From: Taklimakanibacter sp021828105
Lineage (GTDB): Bacteria > Pseudomonadota > Alphaproteobacteria > Rhizobiales > Aestuariivirgaceae
Reading direction: 5' to 3'
Assembly (NCBI GenBank): GCA_021828105.1
Contig: JAKATG010000005.1
Coordinates: 282,278 to 346,277, forward strand
DNA: 64,000 nucleotides
Below, piece by piece: positions 17,175-23,588 of this stretch. The translations under genes and the position numbers were made by a program. Position 1 is the first letter of the stretch. Each line of letters opens with the position of its first letter. The notes beneath the pieces were generated by a model that was given only the letters and a program-made list of their open reading frames with translations, was not told where the DNA came from and ran no database searches.

Positions 17175-18466
17175 GATGACCGCGCCGACATCTCGTTCGT
17201 CGTGAAGTGCCGCTTGCCGCCGGATGTCAATGGCAGTTCGGCGACCTCGGAGAAGGTGCAGCGGACGCGATTTCCCAAGGCTTGGTCGAGGTTCTCCCTC
17301 ACCTTCTCCTTGCCGGAGACACTCAGCGCGCCGACATGGCGGAACGTGACCTCGGTTTCTGAAGACTGCGCCAGCACCCACTGATCGTGCTCGAGCGCCC
17401 CCGTGATGAGGACGCGGTCGATCTTCGGCAGTCGCGTTGCTTCGCCGGGCAGGTCAAACATATGCTCCAGGCGGCCGGCGATGCGGGAGATCGTGGGAAG
17501 AATCCGGCCGCACGGGCAGGGCGGCCCTGCTTCCGCATAATCCCCGGAACGGTATCTGAGAAGCGGTGTGGCGTAGCCGTAAAGCGGGGTGACAACGACT
17601 TCGCCGGTTTCGCCCACGGCGCAGAGCCGGCCCTGAGGCGACACGATCTCGGCGAGAACCTGTTCGCTCTGAATGTGGTAGAGCCCTGTTTCCGGGCACT
17701 GTATTGCTATAATGCCGGCTTCGGCCGAGGCGAAGGAGTCGATGATCGTGCTCCCGAAGGCGCGCGCCGCAGCCGTCCGCACCTCGGGCGCCAGATACTC
17801 TCCGACGCTGATGATGTAGGGGAGGCTGAGCCGGATATCGGCGCGGATCGCCTCGAGCGACAGACGCAGGATGTTCGAGGGAAGCGTGTTGACGTAGACG
17901 GGGCCCTCACCGGCCATCGCCTGCAATTGCTCGCGCGGTGGCGTTGCAATATCTATCCAGGTCCGCTTGCCGCAGCTCTTCTCGTCGCGCCACGGAAAGC
18001 CCCATCGCTCCTGGCGCATCTGTTCTTCACGCCTCGTCTTGCGCAACACGAAAAGCGGGCGCGACTGGTCAAGCTTCCAATTGTGGTACATGCGATAGCT
18101 TGCCAAGAGCCTCGCGACCGACTCCAGGGAGGACACGTCCCTGCGCGCGGCCGGGCCAGTGCTTCCGCCCGTGGAGAGCGGCGTGATCGTTCCGTGCAAC
18201 CTCGCGAAACTGCGAGGCCGGAATGCATCGAAGTTCTCCACGAGGTCCTTGCGGGTGACGAAAGGCTGGGCCAGCCAATAGGGTGAATCCGGCGCAAGAT
18301 CATCCGGCGGCGCGGCGCGGTCGCTGTAATATGGCGTCTCGCCCGAGGCGGGCTTTACGAGGGCGCGGAGCAGTTTTGCCTGATAGGCCGAGAGTTCCTG
18401 CCGCGTCATGCGTTCGCTCCGCAGCAGGCTTTCCAGATAGGCCTCGGCGATGTCCAGTCCCGCCAT
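17171..18466 (-). CDS. CapK/PaaK-like adenylate-forming enzyme
   Basis: A 431-residue protein related to phenylacetate-CoA ligase/CapK proteins. TPLSTGGSTGPAARRD near residue 95 is the nucleotide-binding P-loop-like segment. IDSFASAEAGIIAIQC is the A5-type motif, and LLRYRSGDYAEAGPPCPCGR is the YRTGD block followed by the CxCGR turn typical of CapK/PaaK. A small C-terminal domain ends with LPLTSGGKRHF, whose Lys corresponds to the catalytic A10 lysine. It should activate a carboxylic acid as an acyl-adenylate. It lies 71 bases downstream of the repeat-peptide gene on the same strand, across a hairpin, and converges on the ATP-grasp gene. No CoA- or carrier-protein partner is nearby. Confidence 0.78.
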   Translation of the reverse strand: MAGLDIAEAYLESLLRSERMTRQELSAYQAKLLRALVKPASGETPYYSDRAAPPDDLAPDSPYWLAQPFVTRKDLVENFDAFRPRSFARLHGTITPLSTGGSTGPAARRDVSSLESVARLLASYRMYHNWKLDQSRPLFVLRKTRREEQMRQERWGFPWRDEKSCGKRTWIDIATPPREQLQAMAGEGPVYVNTLPSNILRLSLEAIRADIRLSLPYIISVGEYLAPEVRTAAARAFGSTIIDSFASAEAGIIAIQCPETGLYHIQSEQVLAEIVSPQGRLCAVGETGEVVVTPLYGYATPLLRYRSGDYAEAGPPCPCGRILPTISRIAGRLEHMFDLPGEATRLPKIDRVLITGALEHDQWVLAQSSETEVTFRHVGALSVSGKEKVRENLDQALGNRVRCTFSEVAELPLTSGGKRHFTTNEMSARSS

Positions 18467-18491
18467 CCGTCAATGCCCCGCTCCAAATAAG

Positions 18492-18513
18492 AAGGGGCGG
18501 AAGACCGCCCCTT
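18492..18513 (-). terminator. hairpin between repeat-peptide gene and CapK-like gene
   Basis: A perfect 9-bp stem (AAGGGGCGG paired with CCGCCCCTT) with a 4-base loop. It lies between the stop of the repeat-peptide gene (18538) and the start of the CapK-like gene (18466). On the minus strand it is followed by CTTATTTGG, a weak T-tract, so it probably acts as a leaky terminator or an mRNA-stabilising stem that leaves more transcript for the small peptide than for the enzyme. Confidence 0.6.
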
Positions 18514-18537
18514 GAGTGCTGAATGCTGTCGTTGTGC

Positions 18538-19011
18538 TCAGACCCGGTTCATCGCCTCATCGGCGCAAACGGAGAAAATAGTGCCGACCCGCTCGATGCC
18601 CGTCTCAAGGCCAACACCGGTCGGCTGCGTTCCTTCGTCGGCGCAAACGGAGAAGATGTTGTTGATCGGTCCTTCATCGGCGCAAACGGAGAAGATGGTG
18701 CCGACCTGCTCGATGTCCGTCTCGGGGCCAACACCGGGCTGCGGTACTGCTCCTCCTTCATCGGCGCAAACGGACAAGATGGTGCCGACCTGCTCGAGAG
18801 CCGGCGGTCCTTCATCGGCGCAAACGGAGAGGGTGTTGCCGCTCGGCCCTTCATCGGCGCAAACGGACTGCTGCAGGGGGCCTTCGTCCGCACAAACAGA
18901 CAGTCCAGTCAAACTCGGTGCTGCACCTTCCGACCCTGTGGGATCGTTGCCATACGCTTGGGCCAGTTCCAGAAGGTTCGGAATTTCCTCGAAATTCAAC
19001 AAATCTGCCAT
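18538..19011 (-). CDS. SVCADE-repeat protein, candidate multi-core RiPP precursor
   Basis: The ATG at 19011 has GGGGGAG five bases upstream and gives 157 residues; the longer in-frame start has no such site. Residues 1-20 (MADLLNFEEIPNLLELAQ...) look like an amphipathic leader helix. A Gly/Ser/Pro-rich stretch follows to about residue 37, then seven copies of SVCADE, six ending SVCADEG. Linkers vary from 5 to 20 residues; the longer ones end VGTIF or VGTIL, and two share a GVGxETxIExVGTIF pattern. No signal peptide or membrane segment, and every cysteine is in a repeat. Repeated short cores behind a leader, next to an ATP-grasp ligase and an adenylating enzyme, suggest a ribosomally made, modified peptide. 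An opposite-strand frame is also open here, so the coding call is not certain. Confidence 0.62.
   Translation of the reverse strand: MADLLNFEEIPNLLELAQAYGNDPTGSEGAAPSLTGLSVCADEGPLQQSVCADEGPSGNTLSVCADEGPPALEQVGTILSVCADEGGAVPQPGVGPETDIEQVGTIFSVCADEGPINNIFSVCADEGTQPTGVGLETGIERVGTIFSVCADEAMNRV
18556..18900 (-). repeat. seven in-frame 18-base repeats (SVCADE codons)
   Basis: Copies start on the plus strand at 18556, 18634, 18673, 18757, 18811, 18850 and 18883. Distances between starts are 78, 39, 84, 54, 39 and 33, all multiples of three. Plus-strand consensus is TTCATCGGCGCAAACGGA. The copy at 18883 differs at four bases, all third-codon positions of the minus-strand reading (TCT GTT TGT GCG GAC GAA still gives SVCADE), and the copies at 18556 and 18634 carry one synonymous change each. 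Confidence 0.85.
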
Positions 19012-19164
19012 AGGAGCTCCCCCGCAATTGTCTTCATTAAAGCCAGAAGCGGCCTTTTCATCTGAAAAAACCCCCTCTTTCCCGACTCTGATTATCGGCT
19101 GGAAGCCAGCTACCGGCAATCCGCCACGTCAGGAATGATCAGAATTTTGTAACATGTGACCTTT

Positions 19165-19173
19165 TTGCAACAC
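19165..19173 (-). repeat. right inverted repeat bracketing island
   Basis: TTGCAACAC, the exact reverse complement of the left repeat at 15974-15982. Comparison of the two ends in the same orientation also shows CATGT shortly inside both. It is 16 bases before the gckA relic, so the segment with the ATP-grasp, CapK-like and repeat-protein genes lies exactly between an intact gckA and a broken copy. Confidence 0.35.
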
Positions 19174-19188
19174 CTGGGAGTCCCTGCC

Positions 19189-19333
19189 GGAAGATCGAGA
19201 TCGTTGGCGATCGTGGGCTCTCCGTGCCCGATCCGACCACGCGCCCAGGACGCGCTCGCGATGCCTCGGCGACCTCGTCGTCACCGGGCCGACACGCACG
19301 AATGTGAACGACTTCCGCGCCATACTCATCGAT
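19189..19333 (+). pseudogene. degenerate gckA remnant
   Basis: Three separated pieces of glycerate kinase are fused here. AAGATCGAGATCGT (19191-19204) equals the KIEIV codons of gckA at 14946. GGCGATCGTGG plus CCGTGCCCGATCCGAC and CCAGGACGCGCTC match the segment at about 15289-15350. CTCGGCGACCTCGTCGTCAC up to about 19330 matches the last 60 bases of gckA (GDLVVTGPTRTNVNDFRAI). The pieces are in the same order and orientation as the parent with the middle deleted and small indels. Third positions differ from gckA, so this is an old or foreign copy, not a recent local duplication. Confidence 0.75.
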
Positions 19334-19353
19334 CAGCATGTGAGGATTGCATA

Positions 19354-19373
19354 TGTATCTCAAATGAGATACA
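19354..19373. promoter_or_regulatory. palindromic operator of the RelB/ParE pair
   Basis: A perfect inverted repeat: TGTATCTCA, two bases, TGAGATACA. It ends 26 bases before the antitoxin ATG and overlaps the AT-rich segment where the promoter is expected. RelB-family antitoxins normally repress their own operon through such palindromes. Confidence 0.6.
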
Positions 19374-19399
19374 TTGTTGGAACAACCTAAGGAACCCCG

Positions 19400-19696
19400 A
19401 TGCCTCAAACCTCGATGCTCCATGTGCGAGTGGACGATAAGCTGAAGATCGCCGCGGCGGCAAAGCTCGCGAATTTTGGGCTAACCGTCTCGGATGCCGT
19501 ACGCATCCTGCTCACCCGTATTGCGAAGGAAGGCGGCTTGCCGGCCGGCCTGACGACGGATCCGGAAGCCTATGACGCGTGGTTCCGGGCCAAGGTGCAG
19601 GAAGCGCTGGACGATAAGCGGCCGTCGGTCCCGCATCGCAAGGTCATGGATGAGACGCAAGCATTGATTGACAAGAAGCGCCGTGCCCATTCTTGA
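19400..19696 (+). CDS. RelB/DinJ-family antitoxin
   Basis: A 98-residue protein with the RelB/DinJ ribbon-helix-helix start (SMLHVRVDDKLKIAAAAKL) and the conserved LTVSDAVRILLTRIAKEGGLP segment, followed by an acidic toxin-wrapping C-terminus. It should bind and neutralise the downstream ParE/RelE-like toxin and repress the operon through the palindrome just upstream. Its stop codon overlaps the toxin start by 14 bases, typical of translational coupling. AGGA precedes the ATG. With the toxin frameshifted, the antitoxin may be an orphan now. Confidence 0.85.
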   Translation: MPQTSMLHVRVDDKLKIAAAAKLANFGLTVSDAVRILLTRIAKEGGLPAGLTTDPEAYDAWFRAKVQEALDDKRPSVPHRKVMDETQALIDKKRRAHS

Positions 19697-20027
19697 ATGG
19701 CGGGAAGCGGCTCGCGCTGATCTGCTGGCGATCGTCGATTACATCTCGGACGACAACCCCGACGCCGCGCAGCGGCTAAAGGATGAGATTGAGACAAAGG
19801 CCGCGAAGTTGCTGGAGCATCCGAAACTCTGTCGGCCCGGTCGCGTCGCCGGAACGCGGGAAATGGTTGTTCGGGCGAACTATCTGGTGATCTACGCCGA
19901 GAATGCCCGGGGCGGTGACCATCCTGCGCGTGCTTCACGCCGCGCAACAGTGGCCGCCCGTACAAGAATAGAGGCAAGTCGCTCAGCAAACTTCGTAATC
20001 CTTCTGGCATTCTTGTCGAAAAGTTAA
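19683..20027 (+). pseudogene. RelE/ParE-family toxin with frameshifted C-terminus
   Basis: The GTG at 19683 gives PILEWREAARADLLAIVDYI and GTREMVVRANYLVIYAEN, the usual ParE/RelE body. After NAR the frame turns into an unrelated Arg/Ala-rich tail to 20027. Removing one G from the GGGG run at 19909-19912 restores AVTILRVLHAAQQWPP and a stop at 19969-19971, the conserved C-terminal strand of the family. So a one-base insertion has replaced the conserved end of the toxin. It may be real inactivation or a sequencing indel in a homopolymer. An active toxin would act on mRNA at the ribosome (RelE) or on DNA gyrase (ParE). Confidence 0.8.
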
Positions 20028-20063
20028 GCTGATGGCGTGAAGGACTTCGGCTAAGATTCGTGG

Positions 20064-20471
20064 ATGTTTTTTGGTTCCGCGAAGTGCGTGGCGAGAAGCC
20101 TTGTTGTTGGCGTGTCCATGTGCCTTGCAGCCAGCGCCCATGCCCGTCTCGCCCCGGAGCCGCTGGTGCATGTCTGGGTGGCACCGAAGCCGCTCACCAC
20201 CGTCCAAGCCTGCATCGTCAAGGCGCTCGATGCCCATGAGCGCACCTATTCCAGGATATCGCCGAGCGTCAGGCACGTGGCCAAGACCCTTGTGCCCAGG
20301 GAAGTCGTCGAGATCCGCCCGGTAAGGGACCACGCCGTGGCCGACGAGGACCATTATGTCCGCCTGGAAAGGATCGCCGGCGCGATCACCCGCATCGCCT
20401 TTCACTCCTCGGAGGAAGCCAAGGTGCAAAAGAAGATGACCGACGCCCTGTCGCCTTGTGGTTCGGGCTGA
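20064..20471 (+). CDS. small exported protein of unknown function
   Basis: A 135-residue protein with a clear Sec signal peptide: a basic start, a hydrophobic run VARSLVVGVSMCLAAS and an AHA cleavage site near residue 27. The mature part is about 108 residues, with VHVWVAPKPLTTVQACIV, a RPVRDHAVADEDHYVRLERI segment and two cysteines that could form a disulfide. I do not recognise a family. It stands alone between the toxin gene and the aceB relic, and no regulator or partner is obvious. Confidence 0.5.
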   Translation: MFFGSAKCVARSLVVGVSMCLAASAHARLAPEPLVHVWVAPKPLTTVQACIVKALDAHERTYSRISPSVRHVAKTLVPREVVEIRPVRDHAVADEDHYVRLERIAGAITRIAFHSSEEAKVQKKMTDALSPCGSG

Positions 20472-20481
20472 GGAAAACGGC

Positions 20482-20551
20482 TCAGGCGATCTTCCGGTAA
20501 GCGGGCAACGTGAAGAGGGTCTCAGCGCCCCAACTTCCTCGGCGACGAGCG
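20482..20551 (-). pseudogene. degenerate aceB 3'-end remnant
   Basis: The minus strand reads TLFTLPAYRKIA and stops at the same place as the intact malate synthase (TFLTLPAYRKIV). Immediately before it is a second matching piece, VAEEVGA for VAKEVGA, with the roughly 25 codons between them deleted and the frame lost. It lies about 140 bases beyond the intact aceB stop, in the same orientation, so it is the tail of another aceB copy. Confidence 0.65.
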
Positions 20552-20687
20552 CTTGACATCGTGGGCCAAACGGTGGGATTGGAAAATTTCAAGATTGGAA
20601 CTGCGCCGGGACTACAGCAGAACCAAGCCTCTTCATAAGAGCGAAGCGTCCTAAGAAGTCTGTCCAGACGGTCGTGAGATTTAGGGC

Positions 20688-22280
20688 TCACACGATCTTC
20701 CGGTAGGCCGGCAGAGTGAGGAAGGTCTCGAAATGGGGCGATGTCGACATCTTGCGGAAGATGTCGATCGCCTCGCGGAAGCGGCCTTTCTTAAAGGCCT
20801 CGGCGCCCACTTCCTTGGCGACCTGCGCCATCTCCTCCTTGAGGCATTTCTCGAAGAAAGGCTTCGTCACCTTCTGGCCGCCTTCGAGCCGGGCGCCGAA
20901 TTTGAGCCATTGCCAGATCTGCGAGCGTGAGATCTCGGCGGTCGCGGCATCCTCCATGAGGTTGTAGATCGGCACGGCGCCGCGGCCCCTGAGCCAGGCT
21001 TCGATATACTGCACGCCCACACGGATATTCTCGCGGAATCCCGCCTCGGTCTTGGTGCCCTCGTGAACCTCGAGCAATTCCTTCTGCCCGACATGTACAT
21101 CCTCGCGCTTGGCATAGAGCTGGTTCGCCGTCGGCATCAGCGCGTCGAACACCTCGCGCGCCAGCGGCACCAGATCGGGATGCGCCACCCAGGTGCCGTC
21201 ATGGCCGTTCTTGGCCTCGCGTTCCTTGTCGGCGCGGACCTTCCCAAAGGCGGCGCGGTTGGCTTCCTCGTCCTTGCGGTTGGGGATCTGTGCCGCCATG
21301 CCGCCCATGGCGAAGGCGCGGCGCTTGTGACAGGTCTGGATGAGGAGGGCGGAGTAATTGGCGAGGAAGGCCTTCGACATGACCACCTGCGCGCGGTCCG
21401 GCAATACGAAGCGCTTGTTGTTGGCGAAGGTCTTGATGAAGGAGAAGATATAGTCCCAGCGCCCGCAATTGAGGCCGACTATGTGGTCGCGCAATTCGAA
21501 CAGGATCTCGTCCATCTCGAAAGCGGCCGGCAAGGTCTCGATCAGCACCGTCGCCTTGATGGTGCCGAGCGGCAAGTCCAGCTCGCTCTCGGCCTGGATG
21601 AAGACGTCGTTCCACAGCCTCGCCTCGCGATGGCTCTCCATCTTCGGCAGATAGAAATAGGGACCGGATTTGTTGGCGAGCGCGGCCTTGGCATTGTGGA
21701 AAAAATACAGGCCGAAATCGAACAGAGCGCCCGAGACGGGGGCGTCGTCCACTTCCATATGTTCTTCGAGCAGGTGCCAGCCGCGCGGGCGCACCAGCAA
21801 CACCGCCGGCTTCTTGCCGAGCTTGTAGGATTTGCCGCTCTGCGGATCGGTGTAATCGATCTTACCCGCCCAGCGGTCCATCAGGTTGATCTGGCCCTGG
21901 ATCATGTTGTCGAAGGTCGGCGAGTTCGAATCCTCGAAATCGGTCATGAAGACCTTGGCGCCAGAATTGAGAGCGTTGATGACCATCTTGCGGTCGGTGG
22001 GGCCGGTGATTTCGACGCGCCGGTCCTGGAGATCGGCGGGGATCGGCGCCACCGTCCATTTGCCCTCGCGGATGGCGCGTGTCTCGGGCAGGAAATCGGG
22101 CAGAACGCCTTTGTCGAAGAGCTTCTGGCGCTCGGCCCGGGCCTTGATCAGCGCGCGGCGGCGCTCCTCGAAATTGCGGTGGAGTCTGGCGACGAAAGCC
22201 ACCGCATCCCCGGTCAACACCTGGTCATAGCCCTTCTTGAGCTTTTCGGTAAAACTCACGCCTTTCGGGAATTTCGCCAT
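20688..22280 (-). CDS. aceB: malate synthase A
   Basis: A 530-residue protein of the short malate synthase A type. VFMTDFEDSNSPTFDNMIQG is the acidic Mg2+/glyoxylate region. AVLLVRPRGWHL has the catalytic Arg, ATVLIETLPAAFEMDEILFE and HIVGLNCGRWDYIFSFIK are the family signature, and YNLMEDAATAEISRSQIWQW carries the catalytic Asp. It condenses glyoxylate with acetyl-CoA to malate. It is the last gene of the glcD-glcE-glcF-aceB run, six bases after glcF, so glyoxylate made by glycolate oxidase passes straight to it. No isocitrate lyase gene is visible nearby, which points to glycolate rather than acetate as the trigger. Confidence 0.93.
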   Translation of the reverse strand: MAKFPKGVSFTEKLKKGYDQVLTGDAVAFVARLHRNFEERRRALIKARAERQKLFDKGVLPDFLPETRAIREGKWTVAPIPADLQDRRVEITGPTDRKMVINALNSGAKVFMTDFEDSNSPTFDNMIQGQINLMDRWAGKIDYTDPQSGKSYKLGKKPAVLLVRPRGWHLLEEHMEVDDAPVSGALFDFGLYFFHNAKAALANKSGPYFYLPKMESHREARLWNDVFIQAESELDLPLGTIKATVLIETLPAAFEMDEILFELRDHIVGLNCGRWDYIFSFIKTFANNKRFVLPDRAQVVMSKAFLANYSALLIQTCHKRRAFAMGGMAAQIPNRKDEEANRAAFGKVRADKEREAKNGHDGTWVAHPDLVPLAREVFDALMPTANQLYAKREDVHVGQKELLEVHEGTKTEAGFRENIRVGVQYIEAWLRGRGAVPIYNLMEDAATAEISRSQIWQWLKFGARLEGGQKVTKPFFEKCLKEEMAQVAKEVGAEAFKKGRFREAIDIFRKMSTSPHFETFLTLPAYRKIV

Positions 22281-22286
22281 GAATTT

Positions 22287-23588
22287 CTACCTCTTAGATG
22301 ATTCTCTTAAGACTCTGGGTTCATAACCGCCATGCGCCCAGTTGAGCAACTCGACAGTGTGGAGAACGGGAATATCGCTCGCCTGGCCGATCTGGGTGAT
22401 GCAGCCGATATTGCCGGTGGCGATGATGTCGGGCGCGACCGACTTGATGTTCGCCACCTTGCGGTCGCGCAGCCGCGTCGCGATCTCCGGCTGCAGGATA
22501 TTGTAGGTGCCGGCCGAGCCGCAGCACAAATGGCCCTCCGGAATCTCGGCCACCTCGAAGCCCGCCTTTTCCAGGAGCTGGCGCGGTGCTGTCTTTATCT
22601 TCTGGCCGTGCTGCATGGAGCAGGCCGAATGATAAGCGACGCGCAAGGGCCTGGGCGGCGCGGCTTGGGGCAGATCGATCTCGGTCAGGAATTCGCTGAT
22701 GTCGCGGGTCATCGCCGATACCGCTTTCGCCTTCTCGGCATAGGCGGGATCGAGCCGCAGCATATGGCCATAGTCCTTGATGGTCGTGCCGCAGCCCGAG
22801 GCCGTGATGACGATGCGGTCGATCCGCTCCTTGTCCCAGGCATCGATCATGCGGCGGGCGCGGGCGAGCGCATCCTTCTCCTTGCCCATATGATGAGTCA
22901 GCGATCCGCAGCAGGCCTCGCCCTCGGTGACCACGACCTCTATCCCATGGCGGTTCATGAGGCGGATGGCCGCCTCGTTGATGGCGGGATCGAGAACGCT
23001 CTGCACGCAGCCGCGCAGCAGCGCCACCCGCATGCGGGTAGCTCCTTCCGCCACGTAAGTGCCGGGCTGGCCGACCATCTCCGGCGGCGGCGTGTCCTTG
23101 GGCACAAGGGCGAGGAGCGAGGAAAGGCGCTTGTCGCCCAGCTTCTCGATGACGGGCGCCAGCGGCCGGACGAGTTGCGACAGGATCAGCGCTGCCTTGA
23201 AAGGCCCCGGACGCGGCATCAGGAAAGCGAGCAGGCTGCGCAAGCCGCGCTCGAAAAGCGGGCGGCGATAGGTCTTCTCGATATGGACGCGGGCATCGTC
23301 GACCAGATGCATGTAGTGCACGCCCGACGGGCAAGTGGTCATGCAGGAGAGGCAGGACAGGCAACGGTCGATGTGCTTCACCGTTTCGGGCGTTGCCGCT
23401 TCGCCATGCTCCAGCATGTTCTTGATGAGATAGATGCGGCCGCGCGGACTGTCGAGCTCATCGCCCAGAAGCACATAGGTCGGGCAGGTGGCGGTGCAGA
23501 AGCCGCAATGCACGCATTTGCGCAGGATCTGGTTGGCGACCTGGATATGCGGGTCCTGCAACTGCTCTTGCGTGAAGTTCGTCTGCAT
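22287..23588 (-). CDS. glcF: glycolate oxidase iron-sulfur subunit
   Basis: A 433-residue protein with two 4Fe-4S ferredoxin motifs: CVHCGFCTATCP (Cys25, 28, 31, 35) and CLSCLSCMTTCP (Cys76, 79, 82, 86). Two cysteine-rich CCG domains follow (EACCGSLTHHMG and HLCCGSAGTYN) that bind another cluster or interact with quinone partners. It passes electrons from GlcD/GlcE to the respiratory chain at the inner membrane. It is directly adjacent to glcE (stop and start abutting) and six bases from aceB, so the three are co-transcribed. Confidence 0.92.
   Translation of the reverse strand: MQTNFTQEQLQDPHIQVANQILRKCVHCGFCTATCPTYVLLGDELDSPRGRIYLIKNMLEHGEAATPETVKHIDRCLSCLSCMTTCPSGVHYMHLVDDARVHIEKTYRRPLFERGLRSLLAFLMPRPGPFKAALILSQLVRPLAPVIEKLGDKRLSSLLALVPKDTPPPEMVGQPGTYVAEGATRMRVALLRGCVQSVLDPAINEAAIRLMNRHGIEVVVTEGEACCGSLTHHMGKEKDALARARRMIDAWDKERIDRIVITASGCGTTIKDYGHMLRLDPAYAEKAKAVSAMTRDISEFLTEIDLPQAAPPRPLRVAYHSACSMQHGQKIKTAPRQLLEKAGFEVAEIPEGHLCCGSAGTYNILQPEIATRLRDRKVANIKSVAPDIIATGNIGCITQIGQASDIPVLHTVELLNWAHGGYEPRVLRESSKR

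Noticed and set aside
18556..18900. CRISPR array
   Set aside because: Units are only 18 bases, distances vary from 33 to 84 and are all multiples of three, and no cas genes are present; it is an in-frame protein repeat.
18512..19138. Plus-strand frame reading the repeat as SSAQTE
   Set aside because: It has no good ribosome site, runs against the CapK-like gene, and the linker changes are less silent in it than in the minus frame; kept as the alternative to test.
20029..20055. Second IS5-like fragment (GTGAAGGACTTC shared with the relic at 3462)
   Set aside because: Only about a dozen bases match and a stop follows at once; could be chance.
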